This document shows, piece by piece, positions 35,350 to 46,500 of a stretch of 64,000 nt of DNA. Position numbers and translations under genes: made by a program. The notes under the pieces were generated by a model. That model searched no databases. It saw only the letters and a program-made list of their open reading frames with translations, and was not told the origin of the DNA. Source of the stretch: Breviolum minutum Mf 1.05b.01 (Eukaryota; Sar; Dinophyceae; Suessiales; Symbiodiniaceae). The stretch is from assembly GCA_000507305.1 (NCBI GenBank), contig DF240049.1, positions 2,277 to 66,276 of the forward strand, in the 5' to 3' direction. How positions within the stretch are numbered: the stretch's first letter is position 1; every line of letters starts with the position of its first letter.

Positions 35350-36924
35350 ATTTTTTCACCAAAAGTTGGATGTGAAAATCTCATAGATCTTTTCAAGTTG
35401 AGACCTGACTGTTCCTGAGTTTTTGTTCTTTTTTTTAAACATGTATGTTATTGAGAAACTCCTGAAAAACAATCCCGGTAAACTTGTAGCTTCGAAAGAT
35501 TCAGAAAAAAAGATACTTAGTTTCGCGCCCAAGGAAAAATTTCCCCCCAAACCTTCCCAAGTGGTATAACTGGGTAGCGCTCAAGTCCTCAATCTCTGGC
35601 TCGGGTGGAAGTTCACATAACGGAAGTTGCTCAGCAAAGAGCACCGCAGTCAGCAACTGATTGCGGAACTCATCCTGTACCAAGGTGTCGAGGGAAACTG
35701 CATGAAGTTGGTGATTTTTTAGAATTGAAAGATCCAAAGGATCAAGTAACAGAAACAAAAAATGCCACGCATTTTGGAGTTCACCAACTAAAGGAAACAA
35801 ACAGCTTTGGAAGTAATGAAGCTTATCCTTGGCATGCTTTTTCAAACTGTTTCCAGCTACGTCACAGAGCAACAACTAGCCCTTTATGGAACAAACAGGG
35901 ATGATGAACCATAGAACATCGACCCTACAGAAGAAAATGCAATGGCCCTTCATGGTCCTCCCCACACACTTTGCTCATATCAAACACCATCTCTATGTCT
36001 CTATGACAGCTCTTCCCCCGTTACAGCTCCTCCATGTTGCGACTTTGCGTAATGGGTTGATAACGTCGCACCGTGGCCGGTGTGGGGTATAAACGGATAA
36101 AATTACCTCAGCGGTGCATTCAATGTTTCTCTGACAAATGTGTGGAGGATTGCGTTTGCCAAAATCGATTTGTTTGATACTAACATGTGAAGATTTGGCT
36201 GGGGTTCGGTTACGAATTTTGAGATATCCACAAGTTGCTGAAACAAGATGCAAATGGAATCTTCTTTAGTTGCTTTACAAGATTTCCATGTCGCGAATGA
36301 CAACCCTGTTGTCTTCCGAAAGCAAGTTCACTGACTGTGCGAAAAAAAACAATGATTGAGTCTAGCCAAATTCCAATATTTCACGCTCCCTTTCTGTTCG
36401 TGTTCAGATTTCACCTGAACAAATCCTGCGATAGGATTCCCTTACTAGTCCTACAGTATCACATTACACGGGGTAAGCCATCACTAAGTCCATCTTTCTA
36501 ATTTGAAAATGACACTTGCACAAATTGTTGCATGAAGCATGCACCTTGAAAAGCATGGTTTTAGCTAAATCCCGAATCTCATCACTACTGAAACATGGCA
36601 GTTTCATCAACTATTTAACAGTTGGTTAAGTCTTACAAGTCTCTCCAGAAGAAATATGAAGAAACACATCTGGAATACTTTCTTTTTCTCCACCATCTGA
36701 ATCATATTTCTTCATGCATCTTCCCACAAATAACACGCGCCAAAACAGGCTTTACATCAACAAACAATTCAATCAAAATCCTCAAGTCATCGCCATCTTA
36801 ATCATCCAAGCTGCAACAACGTTGGGTTTCTTCTAAGGCATAGGCCAAAAGCCGCAAGTGCTGTTCACTTAACGAGTTGAGACAAACCTGCAACATCCGA
36901 ATGGATTTGGTGGTTCCAAGTTGC
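35150..36924 (-). CDS. Unrecognised multi-exon gene, 3' part, helix-rich
   Basis: Exons in order on the minus strand: 36924-~36803 (QLGTTKSIRMLQVCLNSLSE, QHLRLLAYALEETQRCCSL), ~36325-~36288 (SVNLLSEDNRVVIR), 36237-36107 (QLVDISKFVTEPQPNLHML, SNKSILANAILHTFVRETL), 35697-35553 (SLDTLVQDEFRNQLLTAVLF, AEQLPLCELPPEPEIEDL) and a final exon to the stop at 35150. Leu-rich amphipathic helices suggest an armadillo/HEAT-like scaffold; this is inference only. The tail is acidic, then basic, ending KIRKRKG. GA donors appear to be used between the first three exons. Whether it is separate from the TTLL gene upstream could not be settled. Confidence 0.5.
35553..35697 (-). CDS. Helix-rich gene exon, acidic-proline end
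   Basis: This 145-nt exon follows CATGCAG and ends at GTTTGG. It encodes SLDTLVQDEFRNQLLTAVLF followed by AEQLPLCELPPEPEIEDLSA and TQLYHLG. The frame is also open for about 60 codons upstream (FPLVGELQNAWHFLFLLLDP), which may be coding. Confidence 0.5.
36107..36237 (-). CDS. Helix-rich gene exon
   Basis: This 131-nt exon lies between TGTTTCAG and a canonical donor GTAATT. It encodes QLVDISKFVTEPQPNLHM and LVSNKSILANAILHTFV then RETLNAPLR. The upstream exon VNLLSEDNRVVIR joins in phase only if its donor is GA (CGC then GACATG); the GT-containing alternative gives a stop. Confidence 0.55.
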
Positions 36925-36999
36925 CTGGAAAAAAGGGTGCAGTTGTTTTTTTTTTCAGGTTTGCTAAGGATCGAATCCAAATGAAAGTAGTGGGTGAAA

Positions 37000-39900
37000 C
37001 ACCCACGAAAATGGCCTTGTTAAACAGTAGGTTCGCTTGTCGGAAGGTAGATCTTCATGTTAAAAAAGGGCTACAACTTCACCTGAGATGTTTCTTTGCA
37101 GCCAAAAAACCACCCGAAAAGTCAAGTCTTGGGTCATCTTATGACTTCACCAAATTTTCCTGCCAGTTTTTATTCCGGCACCTGCTTCTTGGGGCTGAAG
37201 AATTTCCGCATCGACCTTTTCGGAAAATCAAGTTGGTGCCATGGGTAAAGGGAAAAAAACACGATCAACTGACGTGAATCGACGACGTCTGAGAACACCA
37301 AAAGGTTCTGATGGCGCCTTTTCCAGGACACAAAACACTGGAGGAGAAACTGTGGCAACTTCTTGGCAACTTTCCAAATTCATGCGGAACACTTCGAGGG
37401 TTCAAGGATAGATACCACGAATGTCAGGAGGCTATGAAATGAAACATTCATGCAGGATGGAAAATGATGAACTTTCATAGTCTCTTGGCACCAACACTTT
37501 CAAGCGCATTTTTTTGTGCCCCCTGTTTTCCCTTGGTTTCTGGTGCTTGCAACACAGTGAACACATATCAAAGGAACAAAACAGGCCACGCCCGAGAAAT
37601 TGCACAGGAATAACTGAGGTGGTGGCATGAAACTAGTATTCTCGTGAAATGTGGCAATTTCTTGGATATCAGTATTAAACTTCAGGATGTTCCTTCTACT
37701 GTAGGATGTTCGTCCTTGACATACTAGAGGTTGAAACGCTGAAAACATGAAGCATCTTGGGAATTTACTGTGAAATTCCAAACCGCTGTGGCAAGGTTTG
37801 ATCGATCCATTCTTCCATTCGAATTGAGGGGTCTTCGCTTGTGATATATAAATTGCAAAGGGGTAGTGTGTTACCATCCAAAATGTGAGAAATTGGTAGT
37901 CAAATGGGATTATAACGTATATATAGCAGTATGGGGTCCCCTTAACTGTTGTCACTTACAACTAGGGTGAAGCAAGGTTTACTGGGCTTACATCTCCCTT
38001 TTCACAAATGGGCCAACTACTATATTGCTTGATTTTTCCTGACCTGAAACACCTAAGATTGTCTGTCTTTCAATTCCTAAACCCCAAGGGCATTTTGGGA
38101 TGTTTCCTCCCATTCTAAACCTTTTTAAGGCGACTTTTTTGGGTCAGTAATTCAGCCGCGCAACGGTTGAGCATCAGGTGAAGAGCCATCTTCACCTGTA
38201 CGTGACTTGTTCCCGAAAACCCCATAGGTATCCACGCATTGAAACGCGAAAATGGCGAGTTGGATGATTCCAAATTAAAAAAAAAACGCTTGTTCCACCA
38301 TTTGCTTATGAGAAAATTCCCGGGTTGTTGGGGTTTCCAAGTCGGTGATATTGTTACAAGGGAATCCCACAAAGAAACCCAGCTTGTTAAACGACTAAAA
38401 CGCTGTAATTCATGGTATGTTTGCTTATATCCAGTGGTGATTTTGCCCGCCACCAAACTATTAAGACCTGGTAACCATCATATACACTTCACAAATAAAG
38501 GTCAGAAACATATAACGTAAAACCCGCATAACATACACTAGAAATACACAGTGAATGATGAAAAAACACATTCTTTCAGTAGTCCCAACACACATCTGGA
38601 TGAATGATCATCATTTACACTCCTGAAGTCTAACATAACCCACGGAAAATGCTGGCTCAAAGGCTACTTTCCTCTTAGGATGGTAAATCTTGAGGGGCAA
38701 TGTAAACTTTGAGGGTATAGCAAGCCAAAAAAGAATTGACAAACCTTGTAAGATGACTTGCAGCTTCTCAAAAATTGGATCAATTTCCCCTTCGCTGCTT
38801 CACTGGTCGTTCTTAGATCTGCTTTGGAGTGGAAATCCTGATTGACAAAACTTTGATCTGAAAATATCTTTCACCATAAGATTTTCACATGTCATTCATA
38901 TGACCAAAGCACTTCCCAAACAAATCGACCTACCACATGCTACCGCCGAAAAATTGGGACTTCATTCACCCTGGCATTGGTCCAGTACCTAGTGGGATGT
39001 TCCACTACCAAGCTGAACTAATTACGACTTTTTTACAATTCATTTGTTTTAGCTAAGACCTGACATGATCGTCTATCCCTGCCTTCTCCTTCAATCTTTG
39101 GAACCTCCTGGTGGGAGCTCTCCACAGGTAGAAACAAGGTAGGAACAGTAGAGATCTCTCAAGCTTTTGCGTCTGATTTCTATGACTCGGGCAAAAAAAC
39201 ATCAGGAAAAAACGAGCTTTGGGTCGTGTACCTTGGGGAAACATGGGTTAGCAGAAGTGAAACATGACAACATCTGATATCAGACTATTGCAAAGCTCCT
39301 TGAATGAACCCCACTTCAACAACTCGGTATGAACAATACGACAACTCACAACATCAAGGTTGCTTTTGTCTTTTGTCAGGGCCATTTATGCTTTATATGG
39401 AAAAAATTTTCACCAGTCTCCAATTCCAAATATTCTGGATCATCCCCATCACACCCATAGCATTTTTGAGTAGAAATGTATGTTTCATCACAATGAAATT
39501 CATCCACACCATATGACACAGTCTCCTTTGGCATATATCTCTAGCAAAGAAACATGGCTGGCTGGAAAGGCATGGAAATCCCTCATGTGCAACGCATCGA
39601 TTAAAATGGTAGATTTTCACAGCCATGTTCAATTCAGAAGGTATACCCCCGAAAACGAACAGCCATTTCTCAGACCCGAGATTTTCATCCATTTGAAGCA
39701 TCCAAAATCATCTTCCTTTTTTTGGGCTTCGTTTCGCCCTTAGGTTTTCGGTGTAAAAATTTCGTCCTCAGGCACTTCCACACGAAGAGGATCTTGTCGA
39801 TGTCCCAAGAGATGTTTCGAAACGTTGGGCTTGGGCATGGAATTTTGCAATTTGCTCATATATCTCGGTCACTGAAGGTTTCCAGGAATAGATACCACCA

Positions 39901-40430
39901 AAAAATGACCTTTTCCAACAGCCTTTTTCGTTTTTGGTACGTGAGATTTTCCCTAAACTCTCTCTACTTGGTAACTATTTGGGCTACTTACTTACTCATT
40001 ACCTAGAGGAGTTTTATTTGACTATGCATAAATTGTTGGTAGTAATCTATCGCAGGACTTAAAAGGTTTTTGAACTTTGGTCGTAATTGCCTCGTCGGAT
40101 TTCACCATTAGAAAGAACTTCTTGTCCACTAGGTGTAACAAAAATACAACCTTCAACAAAACCGAGCTACAGCAAGAGGCCTCTCACTAAAGCAAAGCAC
40201 CATCAAAAATAGATGAACATGGAATCTACTTTTCATACTTAAAATCTTTGTCATTCCCCCCAAAGAGTTTGAAGTTTAGCCAGTGGCGAAATGAGTCACG
40301 AAAAAAGCCTGCTATTTTCCGTTGAAACAATAATCCCTACATAATTGGGTAGTATATATCCCCTCTATACCCTAAACAACCTGGGGCCCTTTGTTCATTG
40401 CCTATTGGATCACCATTCCCTCCCTCCTTT
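37000..40430. other. Unassigned stretch downstream of the TTLL catalytic exons
   Basis: No exon was identified with confidence here. A plus frame at 36921-37277 and minus frames at 37500-37955 and 39393-39701 are open but show no splice or family support. The TTLL gene may have C-terminal exons here. Confidence 0.3.
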
Positions 40431-40437
40431 TTTCCAC

Positions 40438-40567
40438 CAAGTGACAGAAATCGAGCTCTCAATCGAGCGGAGGTTAAAGTTTGAGCATCTAATCGCTTAA
40501 CACCCAAGAGATTGAAGGCATCTGCCAATAAGGAACTCTTAATTTGTTTATCCAAAGGCGACTCGGC
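40438..40567 (-). CDS. TTLL exon: SPLDKQIKSSLLADAF
   Basis: This exon of about 130 nt follows ACCGCCAG and encodes AESPLDKQIKSSLLADAF, NLLGVKRLDAQTLTSARL and RARFLSL. SPLD.(K)IK...(I/L)..(M/L)(F/L)...G ends the TTLL catalytic region. The donor is GTGGAA, so more C-terminal exons are expected. The frame stays open past the donor to an in-frame stop near 40337. Confidence 0.88.
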
Positions 40568-43500
40568 CTGGCGGTCCAAAGAGTCATGATGTGAGTTTGA
40601 TGAATTGATGAATTGAGAAATGGTATGCTGCAAAAGGACTTCAGTCAAACTGTTGGGAGTTTCATTAGATGATAAAATTAGATCGTCAAGTTTAAATCCA
40701 CCCATGAATCAAATTATGACATTTACTTCAAACTGTGACTATTTGAATGGAGTTTGTGTAGAGATTTGAAAATCTTGGAGTGGTGGATATGGGTCACGTT
40801 TTTGTTTCTGGAAGAGTGTGTGTCTTTGGAACTCTTCATTTTTCATCAAACAACTCGATGTCCTAAAGAAATGGAAGAACTCAGCAAAAAGGCTCTGCTT
40901 TGACAGCTTCAGGATTTCATCATGACATCCTCATGTTTGAAGGGCATTTTTTTGGTTTCAGTGATTACTAAAAAATACCCTAATTTTTTGATGCTTCCTT
41001 TTGAAAAGCAAAACCATAGAAATCTTTTCCTTTGCAAAAAGGACACCCGGTTCCAACTTTCGTTGGATCAAAGCTCCATGTTTCTAAATGGCAACAATCT
41101 GCAGGTGTCGTGTTGAGCAGCATTCGTCGGATTTACAGTGGTGATTGCCACCATTAGATTTGAGCTAACCATTGGATTCAACCCGTGTTTTTTTTTGAAA
41201 GAGAACCATCACAGATGGCTAATTCCATCTTTTTTCCCTTCCGATTCATCTGGGGTAAACTCAACAAATTTCCACGAAGAACTTGGATTTCCCTCAATAA
41301 AATGGAATATTTCTAAGACCCCAAAAAAAACCACCAACTTTTTTCACCTCCCTCGTTCGGTGTTGCCAGGTCCCGAAACCTGCATGCTTGGGCTCAAATT
41401 CACCTGGTCAGATCCGTTGGGGATGGGATTTTGGAACTTTCAAACCCTGGGAAAATCTGAATTTACTTCTGATTTCACGTGTACTTTTTGGGTTTCAGGA
41501 TTCCAAAATTCCCATGGATTTTTGGGCCCAAATTTGGGAGACTTGAAAAGATTTGAGATGAATAATACATACCAACTAGAATAAGTAAGCAAGAAGTATG
41601 AAGAACTATTAAGAGAATAACTGCTAGGGTACACTCCAAACTGGCCATCAAAGTAGGAGTTACTCACTCGGTACAATAAGAGGGGTTTCCAGGGTTACTC
41701 TTCCAATTTCTATACAATCTGTTAACACTATACAGAAACTCCACAAACAAATGCTTACAACTTAGTTCATCACACATTTGCTTGGAGCGAGGGTCTCGTA
41801 CCCCCAAAAAAACCTTCAACAAGGGTTGACCATGTAAACAAAAATAGCTGTATCTTAGTGATTCCACTTCTAAATGGCATATTAACAGGGGGTGATGTGT
41901 TCACGGTAAAACTTTCCAAGAAAAACTGGTTCATCAGAAAATGGAGACATCGCCATTTGAAGAGATGAAGTGAAGTTCAGAAAACAACATTTTCAGGTTC
42001 AAGGTCTTAGTTTTCAGAATGCTTGAGGGGTTCATTCAAAGGAATTGCAGGATTTTCAATCTCCAAATCTCAGCATTTCGACTTTCTTCTACTTCTCACC
42101 CAACGACAAGGTCGTTTTGAAACAACTTTTCCAACTGGTCATAGCTGTTCTCACCAGGATCTATCTCAGTAAGTGAGAAAATTCACCAAGCTGCATTTCC
42201 CTCCAAAATGGCCGTGATTAAACTACTGAATTTGATGGACATCTCCACGACGTTGAGACGAAATTCACCAAACATATTATGTTAAGTCTACAACCCTGGC
42301 TTATGACACTGCTGATGGCATGGCAAGTAGCTCAGTGAGTCTATAAGCTGAAAAATAACAACAAATCATGATCCTTAGTAAAAATCCACCCCAACTTCAA
42401 TGCGATTTTCAAATTATTTTCTTTTTTCGACAAAAAAACAATTCAATGCGATTTCCTGGGCGATGCATTTTTCTCGAGAATTTCGGGGGGCCTCCAAAAG
42501 CCATGGTTTCAGATGTTCATCCACTAAAACATCGAAACCATAGAGCTCAAAACAGCTTTGCTCGTGGATACAGGACTCTTTGGTAGCAGAGCTGATTGCA
42601 GGCCTCGAAAGAACTTCAGGTGGATTTGTTTCGAGTCCAAGGATCATTCAATATATATTGGACATTTTTGTTGGTTCTTTAGATAGGTTGTTTTAACCTT
42701 GAATCCGGCTGATTCTTGTGGTGTTCTTCCAAAAAACATCTCAAACTTTTGTTTTTGTTGGATCAATTCTCGCAGAACTTGGGATGAGCATCAAAAAATC
42801 GCTTCAAAAAGCCCAAAATCGCTTCAAAAAGCCCATACAAACGATACCCCATCTCTCAAACAAACAATCCCTGATCCACAGCATCCGACTGTGAATTAAA
42901 TGGTACCGGTTTTGCTTGGCCAAATCACAGTTGCATCAATATGAATTTCACCAGGAAAAAATCAGGCCATTTTGCGAGGATTCCCCTAGTCTCAAAGAGC
43001 TATTTTTCCAAAAATTGGTCTTGGTACGTTTGACACACCAAGCGTCTCCACAGCAAGGAGTGTCTTCACGATGATATCCATGATCCGACTCCACATCTCT
43101 TTCACATTAATTCCAATACCTCAATTGTCTGCCACTCTTCAGCGGACCCAACAAAAACCCGTTGGAAGCATCCATGAGTTGATATGGGGGATGTTGTCTT
43201 TGAAGGATCAGAATCGACCTTTATGATCTAACTAGCTTACATATACATGGATCTGGATGAAATCATGATATTTCTTGGACCTCAATTTTCAGTTTGAACA
43301 ATTCCTCCCTTTGTTTTCACTACCAGAATTTTCCGGTGCTCTTTCCTGGCATCTCTGTTTTCCTCCAAGTGCTACACATGACATCATGGTGTTTCCAGGC
43401 TCCAAAAAAATACCCCACTTGCAACGAGTTCTTCCATCAACGAGAAACATCGAAGATGTCGATTCAAGGCTGAAAGGCTCCATTTATGGCCATAGTTATC

Positions 43501-46500
43501 TGCTTGGACACGTTGATTTTCTTGAAAATTCTCAGCACCTTTGTTGATGGAGTAGTTGGTCAAATGACGATAGACATCTGTCAAATGCTCCTGGAGCATG
43601 GCAGCATCAAGGCCAAGGATAGTCTTTTGTATGTATCTTGATGTATCTTGGGGTGGTGCCCCACACAGGATGCCAGTGGCCACCAGGCATCCCAAGGTTA
43701 TTAGATTCCAAGGATACATCGGACAATTTCCAAGATTCAACCGTTGGGACAGTTACCCGCAGCACTTTTTGAAGGATTTTCCAGATTCAGTAGATTCCGG
43801 AACTCCAGAAGTAGTCAACTCTCCCCCCCAAGAAATACCAGAGCTCTAATTTCACCCGGTTTCAATTTGAGTCTTTTTATTGCACTATCAAGTGAACAGT
43901 CCCAAAAATCACGCCACATTCCGACAGGTAGATCTTGAGGATTTTCCTTGACCTTACCAGGGGTCATTCTATGACCCCAAAAAAAATCCATGCATTTGAG
44001 CCTCAACTTTTTAGATGACCCCTGCATTCCCTAATACCTTGAAAAATTGAAAAATAGCAACTAAACATAATTTTGGGGTAATATAATTCCACCTTTTTTT
44101 ACAGCAAACACAATCCCTAAAACTAACAGTTCGCATCTGAAAACGGATGGTTGGTTGGGAAAACGACTTTCATTTATGGGGGGCTCGGGCCGATTTTCAG
44201 GGGCTTTAGCTGTTAGTTGTAGGGAGTGTAACCCATGGTGATGTTTTTTTAGATTCCCTGCTCCTCATCAGTGCTATAAGGCTTGGATGCAAAACGCGTA
44301 AGACCTTCACGATAGACGTAGGCACGTAAAGGACGGAACGAGGTCACCTGAAGCCGTGACGAGGAGTTTCTGGGGGAGTGGAGGTAAGGAAAACTCCCAC
44401 GGATCTCAATGACCACCTTTTATGGGGAGAAAACTCCAACTTATCGAATCTGAAATCATGGTTGTTTTTTTTTGGAAATGGAAGTGTTCTATCCGGATAC
44501 AATACAATTCTGCTTCATGACATTGGGTTGGGGTGGTTGCTTTGGAAAGGTGTAGAATACCTCATAAACCAAAATAAAGTTGTTTTGGAAGGTTTCCATT
44601 TTTACATCCATCGTATTGAAACAGATGAGTTTTCACCTGGTGCGGGCCTGGTCATGAAATCGTTTGCCATCCAGAAATCTTTCTCATGACCAAGGCACTA
44701 AAACATAGATCCGAAGGTCGAATTTCAAACCTGCAGTCGATGTTTCGAGGGCTGAAGGTGAGTGAAGATTTGTCATGTCCCGAAGCCTTCTTTGTTGATG
44801 GATTTGTTTTTTTTTGGGGTGCCTGTGACATCGAATTTTTGGCATCTCAGTGTTTTTGTTATCACAGAAAACCAAAATGAATGGCTCTGTAAGCTTACTC
44901 CACCAGAGCAAGCCATCAGAACTTGAACTGGAAGGTTTCGAGAAGTCTCCAATTTTTTTTCTTGGGGGTAGTTTTTTTGGGATAGGCCATCCCTGATCAT
45001 TTTACATTGGCTTCTAAGAATGGTATCAAGTCAACAAAATCGACCAAACGGTGGGGAAAGTCTTACGTGCTATGGAGATCTGCCAGATTTTTTTTTTCAG
45101 TCCAGCATTCTTAGCAGAAGGTGGACCCTTTTCAGCTGATCAATCTGGCGTCATTTGTTGAATCATATTACCCCCCAACATACAATTTCCCTGAAGCTTC
45201 AAGTCACTTGGGAGGAATTTCTGAGTCTAGATAAACCTAAGAAAAACCCGCCAAAAATTTAACTTCTGGTGGGTTACATTGCGATCATTGTGAATGTTGC
45301 CACTGTGGGCAACCGCGACTGCCAGGCGAAGCATGGTGGGTTACATTTAAAATACCCTGATTAACTGATTAACTCAAAGGTCCGAACTTCGAGTACAAGG
45401 GACTCCCTGTTGGGTATGTAATCCTTTTTTTTGTTTATATGCACATCATCATTCACTTCATACGGCGAATGCTTCTGCAGCTTTAGGCCCCACCTAACCC
45501 ATCCAGTCAGAATTTCCGCCCTGGGAAAAAAAAGGTTAAATAGCGCAGAATCCAATCTCCCCCACAAACACATTTGGCCCATCACTCAGCAAAATTGACC
45601 TCTTAACGTCTCAGTTGCTGACATTTAGGTTTGATAAAAAAACACTCCAAAATAACATAGGAAGTTCCAGGTTTGAAAACAACCAAAAAACCACCAACAC
45701 CCCTTTACGGACCTTCAAAAGAAACTTTCCAAAAATGTTTTACGGGGAACTTTCCCAAAATGCGGGTTCTTTTAAAATTCAGCCAACTTCTAGGGGTTAT
45801 TTTACCCCCTTTCCCCCGGAAAAAAACAACAACACCGAAACAAACCTTGGATCAACAAGGGTTTCTCCACATAGCGAGAGACAACCACCTTGGTACAGTC
45901 CATCACTTGGCTTGGGACATTTGACGAGTTTTCCCGTTTTTTTTTTTGTGGTCCTGTAAAATGTAGTACCAAAAGGGAAATTTACCCAAATACAAGTAAA
46001 ACCATTTGATCTGAAATAAGTTGAAATAAAAAATTGGATGGGAAACGCTCTTTCTGAAGGAGTGATGTGAAGAAATCTATCTCCAAAGGTCAAGAACCAT
46101 GCTTCATGCTCAACTGGTTGGTAGTTTCTTAAAAAGATGTTCTGAGTCCTTCAAATTTTACAGGCTTCTCCTCTTCAACGTTCACATTTTCAACGTTTCA
46201 AATTCGGCTGCTGTAGATTTCTTGGACTCCAAAACCTTGGACCTTGAAAAACAGACCTGGCTGTTTTACATCCCGAATGTAAAAACGTTGGACAACAACT
46301 CACCAAGTTCGCAAAAAACACCTCATAAGGTCTTGGATTTTCTTGTTCCTTCTTTTTGTCCCGTTTACGCTTTTATCCACTTTTTGGAGAAGACTTTTCA
46401 CCTTTCATCCCAGCTTCTGACTCCTTCAATGGCAACTCCACTAGGTTGCGAAGAATGAAAATACCACGGCCCTGCGATGATGCCGTTGGCTTCACAATCC

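Noticed and set aside
41440..41480. EVNSDFP at the end of a minus-strand frame as the TTLL EVN motif
   Set aside because: It lacks the S-P of EVN.SP; VNTSPP at 41887 fits better.
42070..42140. Minus-strand segment DPGENSYDQLEKLFQNDL inside the TTLL gene
   Set aside because: It is protein-like with a GTGAGA donor, but TTLL enzymes have no such segment between PWLLE and VN.SP, so it is not added to the gene.
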